Shown one piece after another: positions 9,101 to 17,622 of a stretch of 64,000 nt of DNA; position 1 is the first letter of the stretch, and each line of letters starts with the position of its first letter. Source of the DNA: a virus; the IMG/VR virus record IMGVR_UViG_3300007609_000003, positions 124,001 through 188,000 of that record; one strand, 5' to 3'. The translations under genes and the position numbers were made by a program. Under the pieces are notes generated by a model. The model worked only from the letters and a program-made list of their open reading frames with translations. It was not told the DNA's origin and did not search any database.

Positions 9101-11527
9101 TGGAATAAAGATCTCGGCGATTTTTAATTGGTCACTCGGCGTTGTCTGTGGGAATGGGTTCTCTGACTCGATTCCTTTGATGATAGAAATTCTCGAGAAA
9201 GAATCCAATACAACAGAGTCCTTTCTTCCAAAGAAGTATTCGTAATCAATTTGGCCGGATTGGTTATATGCCGGAGTAAGTATCTCATATGAACTTGAGA
9301 AAGTAGGTGATACGTTTACACCGGTCGTGGAATCGCTTACTGATGGGGCCGTACCTACAGAGGCCGCATTCGTATAATCTGCTGGCGATAATGGTTCAAC
9401 ATATGGTCTAAAATCTAAACTATCCCTGAGGTTATAAGTAACACCAGAAGATGAAGTGTAAGGCTGCAGTTTGTTCGTAGCCACACTAGTTGGGTAGCTG
9501 TTTATATTAAAGTAGTAATTACCCGTCGTGTCATTAAGTTTGAAGGCTTTCATTTCAACGGTCATTTCACCTGCGTCAGGAACAGTGCGCCCAGGAATAA
9601 ACTCGATATAAGAATGATCGTAGTAGTTATCTCTTTGGTTAGTTCTGAGTCTAAAGCTATCCGTAACGTCATTACCACTAATATCAGTAATAGAAACAAT
9701 TTCATATACGTCAGGGAAACCTAGATTGTACTTGGAATTTGCTGATGTGATTGGTGGATTATCAAAATCGCATTTTACATAGAGAGTCGCTGTGTCTTTT
9801 GTAAACGGAGACGCGTTTGTGATTCTCTTGTTATAATAAACCGTAGCTGTCGCAGAAGGAAGCTGTGCCAAAGTTAAGTTAAGAGTGCTTCCTGCGATAG
9901 AATTATTTAGAATGTCTATCTGCGTGTTCGTTGCATCAACGAAAAGAACATCGTCGTTGTTTACAATAAAGTCTTCACCAGGATCTGGCGATATGAGAAC
10001 TGTAGTACTCGTTAATCCAGACAAAGATTTTTGAGCTCTTACTGGAATTGAAGCATTATCAACTGAACTTAAACTTACCATTCCGGTGTCAAACACCATA
10101 GACGATTTACTTGCTTCTTGAATGACCGATCCCGGTGGGATCGTTATGGATCCACCAGTCCCACTAATTTCTTCTACGTCTGCGAACGTTTGTCCACTTG
10201 AAGTACGAATGTCAAATAAGAATATCTTATCATCTGTTATGTTACGAACTCTTGCAGTACCGGCTGCGTTTCCACTACCGTCTTTCAACGATACAGTATC
10301 AAAGGTTCCAAGTGTAACCGTGCCGGACGTGTTTGCCGTAGGAACAGAAACGTAAGACCCGTACTCGAACGAGATCGGCTGGTTTACTCTTTCGTCTACT
10401 GAAGTGTTTGCAATCTCTTCAATCGGTTCAAAGATTTCAGCGGCGGTCTCAATGCGATAGCCTTTGATGTATGCAAGACCGGCCGATATTGAGGCCGTAA
10501 GAACACCATCTTTTCTAACTATCTTTGGTTTAAATCCTCTTACGACATAGTCGCCAGACTCTTCAAATGTTCGGCGAGCCATCTCATCGCCAAGAACGTT
10601 GTACTGAGAAACGTTCCTGAGCACAACGGCATTACCGTTCGAATACCTAACTAACGAGAAAAAGTCTGCGTTATTATCAGCTTCTTCAGTTGGAAGGGAT
10701 GTAAGTACTGGAATTAGTTTGAGACGGTCTGCCCCAGGAGCATTTTGGTTAAAAGACCCATTGGCATTGTCGAGTAGAGTTTGATCGTCGAATGAATTTA
10801 TAATCTGTTCTTCAACTGCATATCCTATTGAAACATCATCCGGAATATTGGTGTATTTAGAGATGATTATCAGCTGTTCTTCGGCGTATAGGAAATGACC
10901 GCGCTGATAAGTAATACCTGGCGCAGAGCGTAGACCAAAAGAGGATCCTGTTGCGTTCGAAAAGGAAGTAACGTTGATAGAGTCGACTAGAGTCTCGGTT
11001 GTATTTACACCGGCGCCTACTTCGACTGTACTTATTTTATAAATTTCTAAGAGTTCACCGGTTTGAAATTCTTTGGTTGTACCTGATGTAGTCGTGTAGT
11101 TAATAAAGAATGTGTTTAGGTCTGGGTTTCTTGTTTCAAAACCAGCCGCGGCCGCAACAACTGAAGCTCTTACACCGGATACAACGCCGCGCAGCTCATA
11201 AGTATTGTCCCTGTTATACTCTTCACCTGATACGGTAACTGTGTCTTCAAACCCGACGTAGTCCGAGATATTAAACCCGGCACGATCGGTTAGCTTAACG
11301 AAATTAATATCATCAAGTTCTGTAAAGTTACAGCCCTTAACGATAGAACCTTCTTTAAAGATGTTATCTCCGAACTGCTCTACCTGATTCTGTAGAACAG
11401 TCTGCAGCTGAGTAAGTTCTCTTGCTTGCACCGGAAACGACGGCTTAAAGAGAACCTTATAGAATTGTTTCTCTAGGTCGTAATCATCAAAGTATGGATC
11501 AACATTAAGATCTGTATTAATTGGCAT
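6146..11527 (-). CDS. DUF4815-type giant virion structural protein
   Basis: 1793 residues, the largest gene in the window. The N-terminus (MPINTDLNVDPYFDDYD, then 'LFKPSFPVQARELTQLQTVLQNQV') is the hallmark of the DUF4815 family found next to gp8/gp6 in marine T4-like phages. The middle is a long series of beta-rich modules. Residues ~1210-1240 are a flexible glycine-rich linker (RRDEGGEGGGGGDPLS) after which the C-terminal half resembles a sugar-binding or adhesin-like domain. It is inferred to be a baseplate-peripheral component that replaces the T4 gp9-gp12 region. It has no T4 equivalent by sequence. Confidence 0.75.
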   Translation of the reverse strand: MPINTDLNVDPYFDDYDLEKQFYKVLFKPSFPVQARELTQLQTVLQNQVEQFGDNIFKEGSIVKGCNFTELDDINFVKLTDRAGFNISDYVGFEDTVTVSGEEYNRDNTYELRGVVSGVRASVVAAAAGFETRNPDLNTFFINYTTTSGTTKEFQTGELLEIYKISTVEVGAGVNTTETLVDSINVTSFSNATGSSFGLRSAPGITYQRGHFLYAEEQLIIISKYTNIPDDVSIGYAVEEQIINSFDDQTLLDNANGSFNQNAPGADRLKLIPVLTSLPTEEADNNADFFSLVRYSNGNAVVLRNVSQYNVLGDEMARRTFEESGDYVVRGFKPKIVRKDGVLTASISAGLAYIKGYRIETAAEIFEPIEEIANTSVDERVNQPISFEYGSYVSVPTANTSGTVTLGTFDTVSLKDGSGNAAGTARVRNITDDKIFLFDIRTSSGQTFADVEEISGTGGSITIPPGSVIQEASKSSMVFDTGMVSLSSVDNASIPVRAQKSLSGLTSTTVLISPDPGEDFIVNNDDVLFVDATNTQIDILNNSIAGSTLNLTLAQLPSATATVYYNKRITNASPFTKDTATLYVKCDFDNPPITSANSKYNLGFPDVYEIVSITDISGNDVTDSFRLRTNQRDNYYDHSYIEFIPGRTVPDAGEMTVEMKAFKLNDTTGNYYFNINSYPTSVATNKLQPYTSSSGVTYNLRDSLDFRPYVEPLSPADYTNAASVGTAPSVSDSTTGVNVSPTFSSSYEILTPAYNQSGQIDYEYFFGRKDSVVLDSFSRISIIKGIESENPFPQTTPSDQLKIAEIFIPGRPALSPAEAYAQNRIEYSATIQQKGTRGYTMKSIENIEQKVDALQYYVLLSTLEADTKNLNIVDENGLSRFKNGIIVDPFNDLSIANLENAEYNAAIDFTEKSLMPAVKSFPINLKLKTFSSASVFPDATNPITGSLQRDSDVEIISQPYATGFRNCVSNFYNYVGTGGLSPEYDALYDTVTNPVNIDIDLTTPFTQLVDAIQEFVPLTSTTTENLGTTRTGTRRTGTTTTTRFRDTTTAVQLSGENVNEQKVGDFVTNFNFNPYMRSREVKVFMSGLRPNTQHYFFFDEQDVNQHIYPANGDPNDVDNAVLFARAGNLGDAVTSDSDGVVRAIFKIPESTFFVGDRKLEIVDVDVYSSIAASKTSYGSLVYRAYNFSVEKSSLSVSTRAPENFTTTSTSERSVTRRQAPRRDEGGEGGGGGDPLSQTFFIKNGMGAGSETVFISKLDIFFKRKSTTNGVLVDIREVINGYPSYVSVPLSKVHLRASEVQVSDDASAATTITFKSPIRLDAEKEYAFVVKPDANDPEYLLFTSKVGGSDLTPGATQGLTIVQDWGDGVLFTSTNNRAWKSYQDEDVKFKLYRHNFGSSAGTITFTNDDNEFFTTANNVGRFEVGEFVYTEQPLIGSTASSVSVTAGSNVITGTALSSTYAAGDYILLDDGSTNKQIFKVVSSTTSTITADRNAFFSATVDSTPITVGTISHYDFRYPTFMVLEQSSANADRKFEAGDTIIGFDSEATAAIDSVDNKNVSYIQPMIMRTNDMVTSTTLSGTFVNSVSGATYNQGVAFNDKTLFAKNGISIYSRSNDVNGVRGLDLTVSLANGNNPTSSPIVDIETAALLASEWQITDDSNTTSKYISRTVELSENLDAEDFTLYTTAYRPIGTDVKVFIKPQSANDPSVFDTNDWIELEVTEGANLYSSISNVNDFKEYVYSVKETDKSLGVLTYTNAISTFEGYRRFAVKIELHSENIFKAPRLLDYRGISLT

Positions 11528-11538
11528 CTTTTTCTCTC

Positions 11539-13215
11539 TTAAAATTCAAGGACGATTTTAAATTGTTCTCTTGAGTCTCCTGTCCTCGTAATTGGAAGAA
11601 AACTGTGCATGTAATAGACTTCTCCGGTTCTTTGAATATATGGAGATAATTTGAAACCAGGATATGTGGAATCATAACCTCCAGTATACACCGGATCGTT
11701 ATCTGTATTTATTGTGACCAGCTGTCCCTGCGAGGAAATTAAAGGTAAAGTAACGTCTAAAGATATGTCGCTAAAGTCGGTATTAGCATATACCCCTTGG
11801 TCGCCTGGAAACGCACCGGAATATTCAGCCAAGTAAATAAAGTCGCCGTCCACTTCGTGAACCTTTGCACTAAACCTAGCGTCATCAAAGAATGGGCTAT
11901 CCGTATTTGCTGTCTCGAGTTGAGTTACTACTTCATTTGCTATGAATGGGTTTGTATCTAATGCAAGTTCTATCCTATTGTCAAAGATCTCTGGATATGA
12001 AAAATCTTTAAACTCTGGGTTCTTTACAATACCAATACTTGCATACTTATTTGAAATAGGGATAGAAGTGTTATCGACCGCGTCTAAGTCAGTGTATGCT
12101 AAGACGCGCGTACAACTCAACTCATCAACTAGGTTCTTTCCATGGCCACCTGGAGGAGAAAGAACTGGTCGGAGTTCAACTCTTGCGTCTATACTGTTTG
12201 GCGCTGTTGGGTCGAATGAAAACGGATCGACTACTCTCGCTGTTGCGTTTGTGTATTCTGAGCCGGAGTCAAGAACAGTAACGCTTACGATAGATCCGTC
12301 ATTATCAACACTGGGTATAGCTACCGCGTTATCCCCGTCTCCTCTTATCTCAATTCTTGGAAGAAGGCTAAACGTCGCAGCATCTACTAGTATCCCATCA
12401 GAAGGAGTTCCTTCTACTAATGTAAGAGTCGCACGGCCGGTTATTGGATTGAAGGTATATGTATCAACTTGATATACCTCTGACTGCGTGTTTTGGTTCG
12501 TAACGTAGAGAGTATAGCCGGTGTAATAGTTAGCGATCGCACTCAATTGATCTGCGGCGTTAGGAGTAATCGTAACTGTGTTGACTGGCGATCTTAACAC
12601 TTCAAAGATTGTACCAACCACCTTTTCGTAACCAGAATTTTCTTCAGGATTCGTGACAAATATTTGATCTATCGTGCTCGTACTCGATGAAGTAGTGTTA
12701 GCTGTATCAAAATCATCCTCTATGATAGGTATATATCCTCGAGTATTATACTTATCAAACTCTGCGACACTGAGAGAATACATATATTTCCAAATGTAAC
12801 CATCCGGCATAATGTATATTTGGTTTGGTGTAGATACCTGATAGTTTGGGGGATTTGAAGATACCCCGCCGTAGTTATTGAATAGGCACTTATAGATCTT
12901 ATAATCACCTGTTGAGTTATCCTGGGGGTAAACTATCGCATAGTATTTTTTACCTTCCAACTCTGCATTATCATCGTATTGTTCATATGTAGTACCACTC
13001 TGCCATATGTTATTCTTTATCACATAAAACATGCTGTCGGATGATAGTTTTTTACCAAAGATTGTTTTTTCTAAAAAAGATCTCTTTGAAACCGCAGTGT
13101 TGTCAACTGAAGTGTTTGACATGCTTGATGTAAAGAGGTAGTAATCATTAAAAGTCACGTCTTCAACAAAAAGACGTGCTGTATCTGATCTATACTTTGT
13201 AGTGATTACTGTCAT
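11539..13215 (-). CDS. 8: Baseplate wedge subunit gp8
   Basis: 558 residues. The N-terminal third contains the gp8 signatures 'NDYYLFTSSM', 'YYAIVYPQDNSTGDYKIYKCL' and 'YIMPDGYIWKYMYSL'. T4 gp8 is a dimeric wedge protein that joins gp10 and gp7 to gp6. This protein is longer than T4 gp8 (about 334 residues), as is usual in marine relatives. It is preceded by an exact late promoter and lies next to the DUF4815 protein, to which it probably connects. Confidence 0.8.
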   Translation of the reverse strand: MTVITTKYRSDTARLFVEDVTFNDYYLFTSSMSNTSVDNTAVSKRSFLEKTIFGKKLSSDSMFYVIKNNIWQSGTTYEQYDDNAELEGKKYYAIVYPQDNSTGDYKIYKCLFNNYGGVSSNPPNYQVSTPNQIYIMPDGYIWKYMYSLSVAEFDKYNTRGYIPIIEDDFDTANTTSSSTSTIDQIFVTNPEENSGYEKVVGTIFEVLRSPVNTVTITPNAADQLSAIANYYTGYTLYVTNQNTQSEVYQVDTYTFNPITGRATLTLVEGTPSDGILVDAATFSLLPRIEIRGDGDNAVAIPSVDNDGSIVSVTVLDSGSEYTNATARVVDPFSFDPTAPNSIDARVELRPVLSPPGGHGKNLVDELSCTRVLAYTDLDAVDNTSIPISNKYASIGIVKNPEFKDFSYPEIFDNRIELALDTNPFIANEVVTQLETANTDSPFFDDARFSAKVHEVDGDFIYLAEYSGAFPGDQGVYANTDFSDISLDVTLPLISSQGQLVTINTDNDPVYTGGYDSTYPGFKLSPYIQRTGEVYYMHSFLPITRTGDSREQFKIVLEF

Positions 13216-13240
13216 TTTTTCCTCGAGATTTTCTTTAATT

Positions 13241-13248
13241 TATTTATA
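13241..13248 (-). promoter_or_regulatory. T4-type late promoter (TATAAATA) for gp8
   Basis: Exact TATAAATA on the minus strand, 26 bases upstream of the gp8 ATG, in the 47-base gap between gp8 and the preceding wedge gene. The spacing matches the other late promoters here. Confidence 0.8.
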
Positions 13249-13262
13249 ATAAAAGGTCTAAC

Positions 13263-15401
13263 TTAATCTGTCTCTGAGCGATTAATCTCAATAATAGACT
13301 CAATTGGCGTAGAAATAAATTCCTCAAGATTAAATCTTGCGAACACCTTTGTGCCAGCGACGTGAGTAATTTCTTTGAGAGATTCTTCATAGTTTTCAAG
13401 ATTTAGTTTGGATTGGATTTCATATGAGTATTCCTGGTAGTAGTTGCTATCCTGCACGTACTTGCCTGAGGAGTAATACTCTAATTCACCTTCAACGTTT
13501 CTATATCCGTTCAAATGCGAATTAAATGATGACCAGAAACCGCTCGACTTGCCCGTACCGCCGGTTGTGATAATTCCTGCAGAAACGACCTGCCCATTTT
13601 TAATTATATCGGCTTGAGAATTATCAACGTACCCAAAACCAGAATCGATAATATCAACGGTATCTATTATACCCTGTGCAAAATTTGTAGTAGCCTTTGT
13701 AAAGGCATTATCACCGGCTATCTTGTTACTTGCATAGTCTCGAGTTATACCTACGATTGGAAAATTAACTCCACCATATGTAATCGGATCCGTTGAATTA
13801 AACCCGTAGTACCTATATGGTCTTACAGTTAGTGTGTTGCTAGTAATTCCAACCACCTTACCTTTTGTAGATCCTTGGTCTATTTCGTCGCCTATACTTA
13901 ATGAAGACGGAATAGAACTTAGAGTAATAAGTTGGTTCTTTCTTTCAAACGAAGCAAGGCGCGTGTCGTAGGTATGTGTAACAACATCGTTAACATATGC
14001 AATTCCAGGATCTATGTTGTCAAATCTAACGACTGACCCAATTTCTACATCAGTCACGTTGAATGCATCGACCAATCTCGTGTCAATATCAACAGGATCC
14101 GTGTTTCCTGACATTGGAACGTTAGCAGGTGGAACATCGTTATAATTTGTTGCATCCAATGGAACGTTAACAAAATCTCCAATGATATCAAATATAAGAC
14201 CAATGGTTTCTACGTTTTCCAATTCGCCTACGATAACGTCTCCTGCATTTGTAGTTTCTGGGTAAAGATCACCAGGTGAAGTTTCGTTTTTAGGTGTTAC
14301 CGATAGAGTAACGTTAGATAAGGTTTGTATGTTGATGTTAGGAGATCTATTAACTGTACTAATAATCGATGTATTTGAAAATTCGTCCCCAGGTTCCATT
14401 CTTACGCCAACGAAGAAATCCCCTTGGTCTACAACCACACCGCGATTTCCAGATGTATCTTCAAGAATTTCTAGCTGAGTAAAGTTTGATGACTCGTTTT
14501 CCAAAAAGATGAGCTGGTTCGATACATACAAATGCGTACTATCTATAGTATAGCCCCACCCACCATCTTCTACTTCATAGGTGATAGTTCCTGTATCTAG
14601 ATTGCGTATTTTAGAAATTCTACCAGTCGCACCTATACCGTCCGGTGTTGCTTTGAATGTAACCGTTTCTCCAACTTTATTTCCACCAGTTCCATCAACG
14701 TTAATTGCAATGCTAGCAAGTGCGCCGTTCACGATACCAAAGCTAATCGGAATACCATTAATTTCTACAAAGATACCTTCAGCGCCTAAAAACTCTCCGA
14801 CGATATCGTTAATAAAGATGATTGGAACGAACGAGTTGTTTATAATAAAGAAGTTAATCTTATCAACGGTTGCCTTTGCACCTGAAGATTCGCCGACGAT
14901 CGTTTTGTTTACGATATCGTTATATACAAACTCGTCCCCAATTTTTGTAGAAGTAAAGATACCTGCGTTTGGAAAGAGTTGCAGGTAGTTACCTGTTCTC
15001 CATTTTGAGTCCGACGGTTTAAACATATCCCTGGCTGGGTAGTATACTTTGATAAACTCGTTATAAAATAGTCTAAAGAATAGTTCCAAACCACCCGAAG
15101 TACCCTTACGACGATAAAGACCAAGGATGTTCTTTACGATAATACGAACGGATGTATCATCAAACGGAAGATCGGCGAGATACTTATTCTTAAAGAATAT
15201 CAGCAGTCTTTCAAGAGTTTCATCGATATCCCTGTATTCAAATAACCTTCTACCGTTATATAAAGATTGGTTTTCGTTAGTTTCCAGGAACTTATAGTAT
15301 TCCTTTACGAACTGCACGAGCTCCTGACCTTCCTCACGATATATCGCAGGGAACTGTCTTTCAATATGAAAGGATATAAGTTTATCTACTGGGACTGGCA
15401 T
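13263..15401 (-). CDS. Baseplate wedge protein (positional gp7 equivalent)
   Basis: 712 residues. The N-terminal 120 residues are the most distinctive: 'FPAIYREEGQELVQFVKEYY', then 'RRKGTSGGLELFFRLFYNEF', a pattern conserved among marine T4-like virion proteins between gp6 and gp8. The rest is beta-rich. Its ATG overlaps the TAA of gp6 by one base. T4 has gene 7 in this exact place (6-7-8), so it is probably the wedge protein that bridges gp6 and gp8. Assignment to gp7 is by position only. Confidence 0.65.
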   Translation of the reverse strand: MPVPVDKLISFHIERQFPAIYREEGQELVQFVKEYYKFLETNENQSLYNGRRLFEYRDIDETLERLLIFFKNKYLADLPFDDTSVRIIVKNILGLYRRKGTSGGLELFFRLFYNEFIKVYYPARDMFKPSDSKWRTGNYLQLFPNAGIFTSTKIGDEFVYNDIVNKTIVGESSGAKATVDKINFFIINNSFVPIIFINDIVGEFLGAEGIFVEINGIPISFGIVNGALASIAINVDGTGGNKVGETVTFKATPDGIGATGRISKIRNLDTGTITYEVEDGGWGYTIDSTHLYVSNQLIFLENESSNFTQLEILEDTSGNRGVVVDQGDFFVGVRMEPGDEFSNTSIISTVNRSPNINIQTLSNVTLSVTPKNETSPGDLYPETTNAGDVIVGELENVETIGLIFDIIGDFVNVPLDATNYNDVPPANVPMSGNTDPVDIDTRLVDAFNVTDVEIGSVVRFDNIDPGIAYVNDVVTHTYDTRLASFERKNQLITLSSIPSSLSIGDEIDQGSTKGKVVGITSNTLTVRPYRYYGFNSTDPITYGGVNFPIVGITRDYASNKIAGDNAFTKATTNFAQGIIDTVDIIDSGFGYVDNSQADIIKNGQVVSAGIITTGGTGKSSGFWSSFNSHLNGYRNVEGELEYYSSGKYVQDSNYYQEYSYEIQSKLNLENYEESLKEITHVAGTKVFARFNLEEFISTPIESIIEINRSETD

Positions 15402-17185
15402 TAATTAGACTCTGTAAAGTTAATTTGAATATCTTCACTTCGAATAGAAATGACTCTGTTCTTTGGCGCTGTAATGTTTGGCGTCATCGATGCAGCATAT
15501 ATTTTAATAGCATCGCCACTGAATGCGTCTACTGCAAAATTGATGAGTCTTACTTCGCCGAGATCGTAGTCAACTGTTCCTATCGAAGGATCAATTATGG
15601 TTTCGTTTAAAGTACTTGCACTTCGAATAGCCATGTTGCCTGCACCATCGTCAATCAATTTTGACAAGACACCCTTATATGTAAACGTCGAGCTGGTAAT
15701 AGACGGTTTAAAATCGGACAACCCATTCGTTGCTTTATATGGATAAGGTTTGATTAGTTGTGTTCCGAACTTAAACTTTGGGTTTAATTCAAGTTCAAGA
15801 ACTGGCGCATATTCAATAATAGGATTTGCACAAACGTTATTACTTAATATGCCGTCGTCAATATCATCAATGATTGACATGAGTCTTGAGACTCTAAGTG
15901 TCTCTCCAAAATCATCTAGATTTACAGCGTTATAAGTTGCGATCTCAGACCTAATTAGATCCTCAAGTTCCTGTGTCGACTTTGTTGTAAACTTTTTCGA
16001 ATAGATTACATCAACAATGATCTCACCGTATAAGAATTCAGGATCAATAAAGATAGGTTCAATTGCAATTGGAGTCTTATCAGACAGGTATCTTATATAA
16101 GAGTTTTTAGCCGTTTCGGATAATAAACCCTCTCCTTGTAGATTAACCGAGATCGCAACGCGACCAAACTGAGGTGGATCTAATTCATCACCACCGTATG
16201 CTGATACACTCTTAATCTCTGGAAACCTTTGAGAGAGTATGATCTGATAATCGTCTGCAGTGATAGCCCTTTCTTGGACCTGAATTGATTTTGGAGCAAA
16301 GAACTTTATACTCTCTAAACTTTCACGCTCAGCCCCACCCGTCGCTGCTGTAACTGTCGTCACTGTTGAGTTTGGTTTGAACGAAGTTGAGAAAACGCTT
16401 GCACCATTTACTTCTGTACCACTACATACACGATATTGGATCTTTACATCAATGTCTCTTGCCGGCTGCTCACCGAACACGTTCCCACCAAAGTATACTG
16501 AATACCTATTATCAAAATGAGGTTCGAGATAGAACACCTTACTCGTTGGAGTAACGCCGAATATATCTGGAGTATAAAAGAATTGGTTCTGACCCTCTGT
16601 AGCTTCATCATCAACATATACTTCAATCGTGTTTGTGTCAATAGAATCATTCGTTAGATTACACTTAAACGTGTTGTTCTCATCGATAAAGAAACCGTCC
16701 TTTTCGAATGCCGTAAGGATCTCACCTTCAAATATTTCTACGTTTGTTGCAACGAATACTCCGGCCGCAGTCTTTCTTGCGATATATGATTGGTCCGTAA
16801 GGAACGTGTAACTGTTATTCTCAAATGTAGTGGTGAACTCGGTGAACCTAGGAATGGTAATCGTAGAAGCAGTCTCAGCCGTATCTCTCAGAGTAACGTT
16901 CACAACAGCCTTCGCGGACTTTCGCGAGCGTGGCAGGTAGTTAAGTTCTTTTGAGTGTGAAACAACAGAGTTCTTAACAACAGCGGAATCAAGGAACATC
17001 TCATTGATTGCCATATTTGTATAGAAGTTATTTAAATGGGTGTTGTATGCAAGAACATCAAGTAGGACGTTCATATTCGCGCCGGTAAAATCGTAGTCCT
17101 TAAACTGCGTTTGACCTTGCAGGTGCGTTATGAATTGATCCTTAATGGTTGCAAAATCCAGTTCGTTAATTGGTTTGGTAGCCAT
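15401..17185 (-). CDS. 6: Baseplate wedge subunit gp6
   Basis: 594 residues with the typical gp6/baseplate-J start (residues 10-90): 'IKDQFITHLQGQTQFKDYDF', 'NVLLDVLAYNTHLNNFYTNM', 'LPRSRKSAKA'. The central 'FAPKSIQVQERAITADDYQ' stretch is the baseplate J-like core. gp6 forms the dodecameric ring that holds the baseplate wedges together. It follows gp25 with a three-base gap, the same pair order as in T4. Confidence 0.9.
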   Translation of the reverse strand: MATKPINELDFATIKDQFITHLQGQTQFKDYDFTGANMNVLLDVLAYNTHLNNFYTNMAINEMFLDSAVVKNSVVSHSKELNYLPRSRKSAKAVVNVTLRDTAETASTITIPRFTEFTTTFENNSYTFLTDQSYIARKTAAGVFVATNVEIFEGEILTAFEKDGFFIDENNTFKCNLTNDSIDTNTIEVYVDDEATEGQNQFFYTPDIFGVTPTSKVFYLEPHFDNRYSVYFGGNVFGEQPARDIDVKIQYRVCSGTEVNGASVFSTSFKPNSTVTTVTAATGGAERESLESIKFFAPKSIQVQERAITADDYQIILSQRFPEIKSVSAYGGDELDPPQFGRVAISVNLQGEGLLSETAKNSYIRYLSDKTPIAIEPIFIDPEFLYGEIIVDVIYSKKFTTKSTQELEDLIRSEIATYNAVNLDDFGETLRVSRLMSIIDDIDDGILSNNVCANPIIEYAPVLELELNPKFKFGTQLIKPYPYKATNGLSDFKPSITSSTFTYKGVLSKLIDDGAGNMAIRSASTLNETIIDPSIGTVDYDLGEVRLINFAVDAFSGDAIKIYAASMTPNITAPKNRVISIRSEDIQINFTESN

Positions 17186-17188
17186 ATC

Positions 17189-17605
17189 TTATCTAGTCCT
17201 CTCTAGAAACACCGTGAGTGAAATTGGGTCTGCAATGTTATTTATGTAAAAGTATATGTCTATTTTTACGGTATTGTCGTCTATCATAGAAAGCACATTT
17301 ACATCAATAAGGGAACACCTTGGCTCGTATGTTTCGATTGTAGTTCTTACTTGTTCTTGTATCATTTTAATTACAGCAGGAGTATTGTTCTCAAATAACA
17401 TTGCGCGAATGTTACCTCCAATGAGAGGCTGCATTAGTCTTTCGCCTTTATCCGTAAGAATTAAGTTCTTTATGGATTCTTTAACGGCTTCTTCGTTTCT
17501 TTTTGCTGCAAGGTCGCCAGATACAGGGTTCACAGTCATATCCTTGTGAACGTCGGAATACAGGTTCCGCTTTTTGAGTCTTGGAGTTATGAGTTGTACT
17601 ACCAT
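17189..17605 (-). CDS. 25: Baseplate wedge subunit gp25 (lysozyme-like fold)
   Basis: 138 residues, the usual gp25 length (T4: 132). Signatures include 'DLAAKRNEEAVKESIKNLIL', 'TDKGERLMQPLIGGNIR' and the C-terminal 'IDIYFYINN'. gp25 belongs to the gpW/gp25 family shared by all contractile tails; with gp6 and gp53 it nucleates the wedge and the sheath. It lies directly upstream of gp6. Confidence 0.92.
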   Translation of the reverse strand: MVVQLITPRLKKRNLYSDVHKDMTVNPVSGDLAAKRNEEAVKESIKNLILTDKGERLMQPLIGGNIRAMLFENNTPAVIKMIQEQVRTTIETYEPRCSLIDVNVLSMIDDNTVKIDIYFYINNIADPISLTVFLERTR

Positions 17606-17622
17606 TTAACGTCCTTTAAATT